NCBI RefSeq assembly: GCF_965204125.1
Contig: NZ_OZ241968.1
Span: 2,356,001 to 2,420,000, forward strand
Source of the DNA: Poriferisodalis sp965204125
GTDB taxonomy: Bacteria; Actinomycetota; Acidimicrobiia; Acidimicrobiales; Poriferisodalaceae
DNA: 64,000 nt
Direction of reading: 5' to 3'
Shown here: positions 8,970 through 17,241 of the stretch, in pieces
Position numbering within the stretch: position 1 is the first letter of the stretch
How the letters are laid out: the number at the start of each line of letters is the position of its first letter
Notes under the pieces: model-generated
What the model was told of the DNA's origin: nothing
Seen by the model: the letters and a program-made list of their open reading frames with translations, nothing else
The model's database searches: none
Position numbers and translations under genes: made by a program

Positions 8970-9066
8970 TGTGAGTTAACTTTGGAAGACATTGAAATTC
9001 TTTTATAAACTATGAAACATTATGTCATATAACTGTCATTCACTAAAGTGCAGATAAACAGTCATT
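8970..9066. promoter_or_regulatory. AT-rich upstream region with repeated TGTCA motifs
   Basis: This is a sharply AT-rich patch in an otherwise GC-rich window, directly upstream of the DUF222-HNH gene. TGTCAT occurs at 9023-9028 and 9034-9039, AGTCAT at 9060-9065, and the TGTCA of the core promoter at 9067-9071. The repeats suggest a binding array for the activator that uses the TGTCA half-site, but this is inference. Confidence 0.45.
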
Positions 9067-9088
9067 TGTCACAGGGGCCCGGTAGGGT
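9067..9088 (+). promoter_or_regulatory. recA-NDp (PafBC-type) damage promoter of the DUF222-HNH gene
   Basis: TGTCA (9067-9071), 11 nt, then TAGGGT (9083-9088), followed by 6 nt and the ATG at 9095. This matches the published LexA-independent mycobacterial damage motif TGTCR-gtg-N8-TANNNT in sequence and spacing, except for the less conserved gtg. The transcript would be leaderless. Confidence 0.65.
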
Positions 9089-9094
9089 GAACGC

Positions 9095-10480
9095 ATGTTC
9101 TCCCAGGTGCGGCAGGCGCTCGACTCGCTGGAAGCGGCCCTCGACGGCATCGACACTGCGCCCACCGGCGAGCTTCGCGAAGCGCTCGCACTGGCTAAGC
9201 CGCTGCGCGCCCGGCTTGAGACGCTTGAGACCGCCGTGGCATCCCAGATCGCGCGACGCGAGCGCCACGGCGACGGCGGTGCCGGGGTGCTGCACCAGAT
9301 CGCTGGGGTCCCGCGCTCGGACGCGGCTCGCAACGTGCGCACCGCCGCCGAACTCGAGCAGCTGCCCGACGCTCGGTCGGCGCTGGCTGACGGCGAAATG
9401 TGCATGGCCAATGCCGCCCGTCTGGCCCGCGCCGCACGCCAGACGAGTCCCGAAGCAGTGCAGAGCGATCCCGAGCTGGTGGACTTGGCCAAGACGTTGC
9501 CGCCCGATGAGTTCGCCCAAGCATCGGCGCGCTGGGCTGCGAAGCACCAAGACGCCGCGAGCCTCGCAGATCAGCACCGCCGCAATCGCCGCAACCGCGA
9601 CGTGCGCTTTTGGAACGGCGAGGACGGCACTGTGCAGATGCGCGGTGCGTTCGACGCAGAGATGGGTGCTCGGATCCAGACCCGCATCCGCGACGAAGCC
9701 GAACGCCTCCGCCAAGCCGACCGTCGCCTACAGCGCAACGGCCCAGCAGACAACAGCGCGGTCCGCACCCGCGACCAGCGCATGGCAGACGCCCTCGACG
9801 GCATCCTCACTCACTCTGGCTCCGCGCCCACGGCCTCCCACGAACCCTCTCAAGGCGGCACCGCTGTCGGCAACGAGGCGACCGGCTGCGGGCACGCGGC
9901 CGGCGGCAGCACGGGCTCTGCGGGTCACAAAGCCCAAACGACCCAGATCATCGTGCGAGCTGACCTCGCAGACCTGCTCGACGATCACGGCGGCATCGGA
10001 GAGATCGCAGGCACCGGGCCGGTGCCCGCCAGCGTTATCGAGCGGCTCTGCTGCAACGCGGACATCTCCGTCGTGCTGTTCGGCAAAGAACTCACACCCC
10101 TTTACGAGGCAGTCGCCGCACGAGCGCCCACCGCAGCGCAACGTCGCGCCCTGATCGCCCGCGACGGCGCCTGCATCGGCTGCGGCGTCCCGCCTGGCGA
10201 CTGCGAAGCGCACCACATCGTCCCCTGGCTCTGCGGCGGCCCCACCAAGATCGACAACCTCGTGCTGGTGTGCTGGTCCTGCCACGACAAGATCCACGAT
10301 CACAATTGGCAGGTCATCAAACGCAACGGCTGCTACCGGCTCATACCTCCCGACGCGGACTCGGCGCCGAACCCCGCCCGATCCAAGAAGCCGACCCCGC
10401 GCTGCAACCCTGCGCCACTGCGAGACGCCGCCCCAATCCACACACTCGATCTATCTCGCGAACCTGCCTTGTTCCCCTAG
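9095..10480 (+). CDS. DUF222 domain / HNH endonuclease (13E12 repeat family-like)
   Basis: A 461-residue protein with an N-terminal helical DUF222 domain (about 1-330) and a C-terminal HNH domain (about 345-400). The HNH part shows a CIGCGVPPGDCEAHHIVPW stretch (zinc Cys pair plus His-His), an Asn in KIDNLVLVC, and a CWSCHDKIHDHNW end, so all expected metal and catalytic residues are present. A low-complexity Gly/Ala/Ser linker splits the DUF222 region at about 235-280. These proteins are abundant in actinobacteria; in mycobacteria the related 13E12 genes respond to DNA damage. The promoter here carries a damage-type motif, which fits. The AT-rich upstream DNA could point to horizontal spread. 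Confidence 0.88.
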   Translation: MFSQVRQALDSLEAALDGIDTAPTGELREALALAKPLRARLETLETAVASQIARRERHGDGGAGVLHQIAGVPRSDAARNVRTAAELEQLPDARSALADGEMCMANAARLARAARQTSPEAVQSDPELVDLAKTLPPDEFAQASARWAAKHQDAASLADQHRRNRRNRDVRFWNGEDGTVQMRGAFDAEMGARIQTRIRDEAERLRQADRRLQRNGPADNSAVRTRDQRMADALDGILTHSGSAPTASHEPSQGGTAVGNEATGCGHAAGGSTGSAGHKAQTTQIIVRADLADLLDDHGGIGEIAGTGPVPASVIERLCCNADISVVLFGKELTPLYEAVAARAPTAAQRRALIARDGACIGCGVPPGDCEAHHIVPWLCGGPTKIDNLVLVCWSCHDKIHDHNWQVIKRNGCYRLIPPDADSAPNPARSKKPTPRCNPAPLRDAAPIHTLDLSREPALFP

Positions 10481-10676
10481 AAGCCAAGGCGCCATCGCGA
10501 CGGGCGGTCCGGGGGACCTCGCAAACCCGCTCTGTGCCTTTCAGACACGTCCTGCCGCGAGCCATCGCACGACTTGACGGTACTGGCTGGGACTCAGTGG
10601 ACTTGCCGTCGTCCCCTCCGCACGCCGCTCCGAAGTGGCGAATGGATCCAGCCGGACGCTGCGGCGAGAGTCGCAC
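10481..10676. other. Intergenic segment without recognisable features
   Basis: Together with the remnant at 10677-10809 this is the only gap above 300 nt. I see no convincing ORF, tRNA, strong hairpin with T-tract or repeat in this part. It lies between converging genes (DUF222-HNH and sbcC). Confidence 0.5.
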
Positions 10677-10809
10677 CTAGACGGTGATGGCCGTTCGCAA
10701 ATGGACTACTTCGTCGTCGCAGCAGCCTGGCTTGCCGAGGATCACCTCGGCGTGCTCGCCGTGGGTGGGCAAGCGTGAGCCGCGCAGAACTGGAGGTCGA
10801 ACCTCGACG
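10677..10809 (-). pseudogene. Remnant of a CaiB/BaiF CoA transferase C-terminus
   Basis: In one minus-strand frame the stretch just downstream of sbcC reads like the tail of a type III CoA transferase: LPTHGEHAEVIL, then CCDDEVVHLRTAITV, then a stop. The intact CoA transferase at 5582-6769 ends with LGQHTEEVLLEHGY and DDITALREEGVFG, which lines up. Upstream of this fragment the frame runs into the sbcC 3' end and loses all similarity. I therefore read it as a 3' scrap left after a deletion or insertion event. Only about 40 residues are recognisable, so confidence is moderate. Confidence 0.5.
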
Positions 10810-13800
10810 TCACAGCTCGGAGATTGCACCGACGCTGATTGCCGATCCCTTATCCGTTGGGTGGACCTGGATGCCAGTGCGGATGCGTTCGCGCAACTCT
10901 GAGACGTGACTGATGAGGCCGACGGCACGACCGCCCTCACGCAATTGGTCCAGCTGGTCCATGGCGAGCTGTAGAGCTTCGCTGTCGAGGGTCCCGAAGC
11001 CTTCATCGACGAAGAGAACTTCGAGATGCACACCGCCGCTGCGCTGAGTGACCACATCGGCCACGCCGAGCGCGAGTGACAGCGATGCCTGGAAGGTCTC
11101 ACCGCCGGAGAGCGTTGATACTTCGCGCTCTGCTCCCGTAAAGGTGTCGTGGACACGCAAACCGAGGCCGGCTTGGGTGCCCCGCCGCTCGCTCTCGCGG
11201 TACACGCCGAGTCGGTACCGACCACCAGTCATCGAACTGAGTCGCCGGTTGGCGAACGCGCAGATCTGCTCCAAGTAGGCCGACAGCACCCAGCGCTGCA
11301 GCGACACCCTTGGCGGTAGCCGCCCGTTGCAGCGGTCCGCGACGGCGGACCAGCTGTTGGCGTCCTCGACGGCTTCGTTGTGCTTCGTGGTCGTGTTCCG
11401 ATGTTTGTCAGCCCAATCGTTGATCGCCTTGTAGGCATCCTCGGCGCGGGTGTGTTGGTCTCGTGCAGAGTTGGCCTGCTGTTCGGCGCTGTCAACTGCG
11501 GCCTGCGCCGCTGCGGTGTCCGGACGCTCATCAGGGAGTCCCTGCATCTCTTCAGCGCCCAGATCACGCTCGGTGTTGTAGGTCTCTTGTTTGTGGTGGT
11601 CCACTCTTTCGCGAAGTTCCATGCGCTCGGACTCGCCGCGTAGCGCTGAACGGGCTTCCGCGACCGTTGCGAAGCAAGAATCCTTCAGCTGGGCATCGAG
11701 CGAGTCGGCCAACGCGACAAGCGCAGCGCAAGCCCCGTCACGATCTTGGGCCGCTTGTTGCACGTTGCCAAGAGATGACTCGACGGTTTCGACATCGGCG
11801 GCAGCGGCACGCGGGTCGATCTCGCCGATCTCATTGTGGATGGCGACTCGCAATCTGGTCGCCTCGCGATCAGCAGCGCTAGCACTCACATCAGCGGCAT
11901 TCGCATCAATCTCAGCCTGCTTGGCATCTTCTTTGGCGTCAGAGGCGGCGCTCTTGTGGGTTGCGACCTCTTTCTGGAATTCGTCGACGCGCTCGCCCAG
12001 CGAGAGGGCGTCCTCTAGTTCACTGGCAGCGCTCGCTGCCTGCTTGGCCGCAGCGTCTGGGGTGTCAGCCATGTCGCCGGCTCGTCCGCGTGCTTCGTCA
12101 CGCAGGGACTCAATCCTCCGGAGTGCCTCTTGCGCCTGAGCTTCCGAGTCGATGGCAGCACGGGTCTCGGCCTCTGCTGCTTCGACTTCTTCGATCCGCA
12201 CGGCATCAGCGGCCGGTTCGGCTGGTTCCGGGTGGTCTGTGGAACCGCACACCGGGCAGGGCACCGAGTCTTCGAGCTTGCTTGCGAGGACAGCAGCGAT
12301 GCCTTCGAGGTATCGCGCTCGCAGATCGAGTTCTTGCTCCCGGCGATCGAGTGCTGCTTGCTTGGCGTTCTGCACTGCTTCTGTCGCAGTGCGATGTTGA
12401 GGTTCCAGAGACTGAAGTTCAGTCGCCGCCTCAGAACGCTTTCGCGCATGTTCGGCGGCCGCTCTCAGCGCCGGAGTCTGGTCAACGGCTGACTCAGCCT
12501 CGCGGAGTTTCGCTTCGGCATCGGCACATTGCTGCTCGAGCTCACGAGCGGCTTCGTCCTGTTCCCTCTGAATCTCGCGCTGGCGGGTAGCCAGTGTCCG
12601 TTGATCTGCAGCATCAGATTCCCGCTCGCTCGCTCGCTTGGCGTATTCGGCCAACTTGTCGAGCTGGGCCCGATGGCTGGCCAGCGACTTGCTCATCGAG
12701 GCAAGCCGATCTTGCAGCGCCGGGTCGTCGCTGGCTGGAACGGCGACACCGTCGGGAGTGCTCGGCGCGCTGGCCCAATTCTCATGCAGTTCGGCGTGCC
12801 GTTCCGAGAGTTTGGAGGCTAGTTGTTGGAGTTGTATTCGGCTGCTTTGTTCGCCGTCGAGCAAGGGCCGCATGACCTCGGCAGCGTTCGCGAGTTCCAG
12901 GGCTGCCTCATCGGTTGCGATTCCGACTGTGGCCGCGTTGAGTTCCTCGCGGTGCTGCAGAAGGACCATTCGCTGATCCCACAGCTCGGCAACTCGTCTG
13001 GTCGCCTCGTCGGCGTCACGAGCAAACCTGAGTTGGTCTTCGGCGGATGTCTCGGCGATGGCGGTTTGGCCGACGAGTGCACGGGATTGTCCGGCGACAT
13101 CATCGAACTGGGCCTGATTGGCGGGCCAGGATTCGTTGGTCCCGTCCGAAGCTGCGTCCGCATCGACGAGTGCTTCCCGGACTGTCGTATCGCCTGTATC
13201 GGTGGGCGTGCCGAGCAGGTCTGTGTCTTGGGCTGTTGGGCACACTTCCCTCCATCTGTCAGTGGCCCGGCTGCGGAGGTCGAGGAGTTCCTGTTCGAAG
13301 TTCGCTGCCTCTTCTTGACGTTGCTTGGCTTCGTCGTCCAGCCAGTTGGCGGCCGACGCGAAGATCGACGTGTCGAACAGCGTGCGCAGCAGCTTCTCGC
13401 GGTCTTCGGATTTGGATCGAAGCACCTTCTCGAATCGCCCTTGTGGAAGGAGGACGACCTGCTGGAACTGCGAGGCGGTGAGGCCGATCAGTTCGGTGAC
13501 CTCGTCGTTGACTTCCGTCAGCTTCTGAGCCACCGGCTGCCAGCCATCGCCCTCCTGCCGTTCAAGCCTGGCCTTGGGCTGGACCTTGGTAGTCCCCTCT
13601 CCGATCTTCTTGGCGCGTTCGTGCCATGGGCTGCGACTGATGCGCCAGCGTGCGTCGTGTGCCGTGAACTCGAGATCCACACAGGGCGACGCGTCGGGTG
13701 GTGCGTGGTCGGACCGGAGGGTGTCATGGCGGCGCTCGCCGGGCACCTCGCCATACAACGCGAAGCACAATGCGTCGAGCAGGAACGTTTTGCCGGCGCC

Positions 13801-13911
13801 GGTGGGACCCCAGATCAAGAAGAGCCCATCGTCAACCAGCCGGTCGAAGTCGACTTCCACATCGCCTGGGTAAGGACCCAGGGCGGAGAACGCGAGCCGG
13901 TGCGGCCTCAT
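10810..13911 (-). CDS. sbcC: SbcC, ATPase subunit of the SbcCD nuclease
   Basis: A 1033-residue SMC/Rad50-like ATPase. The Walker A GPTGAGKT is at about residues 35-42, with Q-loop LLPQGRFEKVL near 155. A long Ala/Glu/Arg-rich coiled coil is split by a zinc hook CPVCG near residue 552. The ABC signature LSGGETFQASLSLAL is near 935 and Walker B with VLFVDEGFGTLDS near 965. All parts of an intact SbcC are present and the length is normal. Its ATG overlaps the sbcD stop by 4 nt (ATGA), so the subunits are translationally coupled. SbcCD opens hairpins and trims protein-blocked double-strand ends. Transcription probably comes from the damage-type promoter in front of sbcD. Confidence 0.95.
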   Translation of the reverse strand: MRPHRLAFSALGPYPGDVEVDFDRLVDDGLFLIWGPTGAGKTFLLDALCFALYGEVPGERRHDTLRSDHAPPDASPCVDLEFTAHDARWRISRSPWHERAKKIGEGTTKVQPKARLERQEGDGWQPVAQKLTEVNDEVTELIGLTASQFQQVVLLPQGRFEKVLRSKSEDREKLLRTLFDTSIFASAANWLDDEAKQRQEEAANFEQELLDLRSRATDRWREVCPTAQDTDLLGTPTDTGDTTVREALVDADAASDGTNESWPANQAQFDDVAGQSRALVGQTAIAETSAEDQLRFARDADEATRRVAELWDQRMVLLQHREELNAATVGIATDEAALELANAAEVMRPLLDGEQSSRIQLQQLASKLSERHAELHENWASAPSTPDGVAVPASDDPALQDRLASMSKSLASHRAQLDKLAEYAKRASERESDAADQRTLATRQREIQREQDEAARELEQQCADAEAKLREAESAVDQTPALRAAAEHARKRSEAATELQSLEPQHRTATEAVQNAKQAALDRREQELDLRARYLEGIAAVLASKLEDSVPCPVCGSTDHPEPAEPAADAVRIEEVEAAEAETRAAIDSEAQAQEALRRIESLRDEARGRAGDMADTPDAAAKQAASAASELEDALSLGERVDEFQKEVATHKSAASDAKEDAKQAEIDANAADVSASAADREATRLRVAIHNEIGEIDPRAAAADVETVESSLGNVQQAAQDRDGACAALVALADSLDAQLKDSCFATVAEARSALRGESERMELRERVDHHKQETYNTERDLGAEEMQGLPDERPDTAAAQAAVDSAEQQANSARDQHTRAEDAYKAINDWADKHRNTTTKHNEAVEDANSWSAVADRCNGRLPPRVSLQRWVLSAYLEQICAFANRRLSSMTGGRYRLGVYRESERRGTQAGLGLRVHDTFTGAEREVSTLSGGETFQASLSLALGVADVVTQRSGGVHLEVLFVDEGFGTLDSEALQLAMDQLDQLREGGRAVGLISHVSELRERIRTGIQVHPTDKGSAISVGAISEL

Positions 13912-15191
13912 TCGTCGCTCTCGCCGGTTGCCGCGTGGATCGCGGATGCCAGCACGACTTGCTGGGCCTCCGAGGCCTCGACCCCGTGCTGGTCTGCCCA
14001 GAATCGCAGTGCGAGCTCGAGCGGGTTGTCGGAGTTCGCCACAGCCTCTGCCACGTCACCGCCGTCGGGGGACTTGCGACCTTCGGGTACGTGTTCAAGC
14101 ACCGCTGCGTGCGGGAAGCGCCGCTGTATCTGCGCCATCGCCTGCAGAGGCAATTCGGGGTCGGTGAGGCGCACTCGGACCCGAGCACCACGGGCACCGC
14201 TGAATTCGGGACTGTTGAGCAGGTCGTCGAGCCGGCCGCGCAATGTTCGCAGCGGGCGACCTACCCCCAGCGGGACGACTTCGGTACTGCATTGGCCCTC
14301 GGTGTTCATCTCGATGATGCGCACTGACTTGGTGTCATTCTCCTCGGAGAACGAGTAGGGAAGCGGGCTGCCGGAGTACGCGACGCGGCCGTCGTTGAAG
14401 GCTTGGCTGCGGTGCAGGTGCCCCAATGCCACGTAGTCGAACCCTCCGAACACGTCCAAGCCCACCTTGTCGATATTGCCGATGCTGAGGTCGCGTTCGG
14501 ACTCGCTGGGCGTTCCGCGGTCAACGAACGTGTGCGCCACGACGATCGTGCGTGTGGGACCCGAGGCGGTTGCCGTCCGGCGGATCAGCTTTGTGGCGAG
14601 TTTCGTGACGTCGTGGTGACTGACGCGGCGATGACCCGCACGCTGGAACTCCTCGATCTCGGGAGTCTGGTGCCCTGGTGACGGCGCGATGGTGTGGTCG
14701 TGGCGGCTGACGTCGTGAGGTCCCCCTGTGTCGGCCGTGTCTGTGTCTCGGTCAAGCTGGTCGAGGACTGGGCGGGCCAGCGACGGCTCGAGGTACGGCA
14801 CCGGAAAGATGCTGACCGGCGATCCGCCGTCGTCGGGATCGAATTGCAGCGGCTGGATGCACCGAGAGACATCACCGCGTATGGCGACGCCCGCCCTTTC
14901 CAGGATCCGGTCGGCGACTGCGACCCGGCTCGGCGAGTCGTGGTTGCCTGTTATGGCAACGATGCTTGCGCCTGCTTCGCGCAGGCGTACCAGCGCATTG
15001 TCCAAGAGTCGCACAGCATCGGACGGCGGGATCGCTCGGTCGTAAAGGTCCCCTGCGATCAGCACCAGATCAATGTCGCGATCAGACGTCAGGGCGACCA
15101 GTCGGTCAACAATTTCGCTTTGCTCTGGCAGAAGTGGCGCGCCGTGGAAGCTGCGGCCCAGGTGCCAATCAGAAGTATGCAGGATGCGCAC
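13908..15191 (-). CDS. sbcD: SbcD, nuclease subunit of the SbcCD complex
   Basis: About 427 residues from a GTG at 15191. The start is chosen because the protein then opens with VRILHTSDWHLG, the normal SbcD N-terminus, and because a promoter -10 ends 6 nt upstream. Mre11-type phosphoesterase motifs are present: SDWHLG (residues 7-12), GDLYDR (47-52), GNHD (82-85) and a GHLH near 255. There is an extra polar stretch around residues 170-210 with several His and Asp residues, which is longer than in typical SbcD. It forms the first gene of the sbcDC operon. Confidence 0.93.
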   Translation of the reverse strand: MRILHTSDWHLGRSFHGAPLLPEQSEIVDRLVALTSDRDIDLVLIAGDLYDRAIPPSDAVRLLDNALVRLREAGASIVAITGNHDSPSRVAVADRILERAGVAIRGDVSRCIQPLQFDPDDGGSPVSIFPVPYLEPSLARPVLDQLDRDTDTADTGGPHDVSRHDHTIAPSPGHQTPEIEEFQRAGHRRVSHHDVTKLATKLIRRTATASGPTRTIVVAHTFVDRGTPSESERDLSIGNIDKVGLDVFGGFDYVALGHLHRSQAFNDGRVAYSGSPLPYSFSEENDTKSVRIIEMNTEGQCSTEVVPLGVGRPLRTLRGRLDDLLNSPEFSGARGARVRVRLTDPELPLQAMAQIQRRFPHAAVLEHVPEGRKSPDGGDVAEAVANSDNPLELALRFWADQHGVEASEAQQVVLASAIHAATGESDE

Positions 15192-15197
15192 GGCCGC

Positions 15198-15219
15198 AGA
15201 GTAGCGAGGGGGTGCGACA
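15198..15219 (-). promoter_or_regulatory. recA-NDp (PafBC-type) damage promoter of sbcDC
   Basis: On the minus strand: TGTCG (15219-15215), 11 nt beginning CACCCC, then TACTCT (15203-15198), then 6 nt and the GTG of sbcD at 15191. The half-site, spacing and -10 match the LexA-independent damage motif. The CACCCC after the half-site is shared with the recA copy. The mRNA would be leaderless. Confidence 0.65.
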
Positions 15220-15332
15220 GGGAGCCTGGAGATTTGAGACTCTTCGGCGCCGAGATGATGCACGGCCCGATGTTCTGAGTTCCGGCACTGCGGTTGCTGC
15301 GAGGCCTGCTCGCTCGCACGGTCTGGCCCGTG

Positions 15333-15386
15333 CCGATCCAATTCAGCCCGTCCAGCTGAGCAAGCCCCGTCGCTGCGGTCTTGCGT
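15333..15386 (+). repeat. 54-bp dispersed repeat, copy 2
   Basis: Non-coding copy of the element at 8836-8889, with 5 mismatches and no gaps. It lies about 114 nt upstream of the sbcDC promoter and 67 nt before the gluconolactonase-like gene. No terminal inverted repeats or target-site duplications are obvious. Confidence 0.8.
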
Positions 15387-15453
15387 TCGTTATGGTCCCC
15401 ACACTGCGGCTGGCGTGACTTGTGCCTGCCCGTCGGTGCCAGGGGGAAGAGAC

Positions 15454-16308
15454 ATGAGCGCTGAATTCGAGTTGGAGTTGCTGAGTTCGGGATGGGGCCT
15501 GATCGAAGGCCCCCGGGTGGACGAGCATGACAACTTCTATTTCTCCGACGTGCCCAACGGCGGCGTGCGCCGCAGGCGGCCCGATGGCGAGATCGAGATC
15601 GTGGTCCCGAAGCGCCGGGGCGTGGGCGGCATGGTGCTGCACGCCGACGGCGGTGTGGTGGTGAGCGGTCGCAACATCCAGCACGTCACCGACGCTGGCT
15701 CGGAAGTGCTGTTCGCTCCCGATGTTGCCGGTTTCAACGACATGCACACCGATTCGTTGGGGCGCGTGTATGTCGGCTCGCTGCGGCGCAATCCGTTCGA
15801 CGAGTCGGCCGCCGACGTGCCCGGCGAGCTGTACCGCATCAACCTTGACGGCTCGGCCGACGAGGTGTATGGCGAGGTCCGCCTTACGAACGGCATCGGC
15901 TTCTCGCCTGATGGCACTCGGCTGTACCACTCCGACAGCCTTCCCGGCAGGGTGTGGGTGTCGGACGTGGACGGCGATGCGGTGACCAACCGCCGGGAGT
16001 TTGTGCGGGAAGGCAAGGTGCCCGACGGCTTGGCCGTGGACGTCGAAGGAGGCGTGTGGGTCGCGCTGGCCGAAGGGGCACGGGTACAGCGCTACACACC
16101 CGACGGCGAGCCCGATCTCGCCGTTCCGGTTCCGGATCAGTTCGTCACCAGCGTTTGCTTCGGTGGCGCCGACATGTGTGATCTCTACATCGTGACTGGC
16201 GGAGCCTCGGACGGCGGCGGCACGTCGGGCGGGGGTTGCATCTTCCGCACTCGTGCCCCTGTTGCTGGCGTCCCGACGCCGCTGGCTCAGGTGCGTCTCG
16301 GCGGTTGA
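15454..16308 (+). CDS. SMP-30/gluconolactonase-like beta-propeller protein
   Basis: A 284-residue protein of the SMP-30/gluconolaconase/LRE family. It opens with a WGLIEGPRVDEHDNFYFSD stretch that holds the metal-binding Glu of this fold, followed by repeated blades such as FNDMHTDSLGRVYVGS and the LTNGIGFSPDGTRLYHSDS block (Asn and Asp metal ligands). KVPDGLAVDVEGGVWVA is the classic last motif. The ATG at 15454 has an AGGGGGAA Shine-Dalgarno, and the in-frame extension to the left is poor. Likely a lactonase or sugar-acid hydrolase; substrate unknown. Confidence 0.88.
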   Translation: MSAEFELELLSSGWGLIEGPRVDEHDNFYFSDVPNGGVRRRRPDGEIEIVVPKRRGVGGMVLHADGGVVVSGRNIQHVTDAGSEVLFAPDVAGFNDMHTDSLGRVYVGSLRRNPFDESAADVPGELYRINLDGSADEVYGEVRLTNGIGFSPDGTRLYHSDSLPGRVWVSDVDGDAVTNRREFVREGKVPDGLAVDVEGGVWVALAEGARVQRYTPDGEPDLAVPVPDQFVTSVCFGGADMCDLYIVTGGASDGGGTSGGGCIFRTRAPVAGVPTPLAQVRLGG

Positions 16309-16439
16309 CGGATTGCCGTTGGACGGTGGCCGAGCGTCGGCGGAGGTATGTGCGGCCGATTTGCGAGGTACAAGCGAACGGCTGGCGCTGCTGCCCGGAC
16401 GACCGCCGACGCTGACACGAAACCGGCCAGACTGAGGTC

Positions 16440-17219
16440 ATGAGCAACGTCTTCCGCTGGTCCTACGGTGCGCATGACGCACCGGTGCTGCTGTGCCTGC
16501 ACGGCATCGGCTCGTGCGCAGATGCCTTCCTGGGTCAGCGCCCGCTCGCCGAGCGGCTGGGGACGCGGCTGGTGGCGTGGGACGCTCCCGGCTACCGCTA
16601 TTCGGCCGATCCCGCCGCCGCTCCCGGCATCGACGGCTGGGCTGATGCAGCGGCGTCGCTGATCACAGCTGAGTCAGACGACCCTGTCGCCGTTCTCGGC
16701 GTCTCGTGGGGCGGCGTCACGGCGACCCGGCTGGTCCTGCGGCACCCTGAGCTGGTCTCTGCGCTCGTGCTCGCCGACTCCAGTGCCGGTGCCGGCACGA
16801 AGTCCGAGCAGGCCGAAGCCATGCGCGCCCGGGCAGTCGATTTTGTCGACCTCGGACCCGAGGGCTTCGCCGCGGCCCGGGCACAGCGGCTCGTCGGCCC
16901 TGACGCCTCCGACGAACTGCGGGCTCACGTTGCCGACATAATGATCCCGTCGATCCGCATGCCCTGCTACCAGTGGGCCTGCGACTCGATGGCGGAGTCG
17001 AACCACTATCCGGACCTCGGGCGCATCGCTGCACCGACATTGGTGGTGGTGGGCGAGCACGACGAGGTCACCCCGCCCCGCACGTCACAGCGGCTTGCGG
17101 AGGGAATTGAGGGCGCTCGCTACGTGGAGATCGCTGACGCTGGCCACCTCGCCAACCAGGAGCAACCTGAGACCTTCAACGACGTCATCGCTGAGTTCCT
17201 GGCGGACGCGACTGGCTGA
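16440..17219 (+). CDS. Alpha/beta-fold hydrolase
   Basis: A 259-residue alpha/beta hydrolase. The oxyanion region LCLHGIGSC is near residues 18-26 and the nucleophile elbow GVSWGG near 84-89. The Asp of the triad is in VVGEHDEVTPP and the His in IADAGHLANQEQPE near the C-terminus. It resembles 3-oxoadipate enol-lactonase-like and esterase-like members. A GAGG Shine-Dalgarno lies 5-6 nt before the ATG. It is 131 nt downstream of the gluconolactonase-like gene on the same strand and converges with an SDR gene 22 nt to the right. Confidence 0.88.
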   Translation: MSNVFRWSYGAHDAPVLLCLHGIGSCADAFLGQRPLAERLGTRLVAWDAPGYRYSADPAAAPGIDGWADAAASLITAESDDPVAVLGVSWGGVTATRLVLRHPELVSALVLADSSAGAGTKSEQAEAMRARAVDFVDLGPEGFAAARAQRLVGPDASDELRAHVADIMIPSIRMPCYQWACDSMAESNHYPDLGRIAAPTLVVVGEHDEVTPPRTSQRLAEGIEGARYVEIADAGHLANQEQPETFNDVIAEFLADATG

Positions 17220-17241
17220 GAATCTGGAGTGACGGTGCCGA

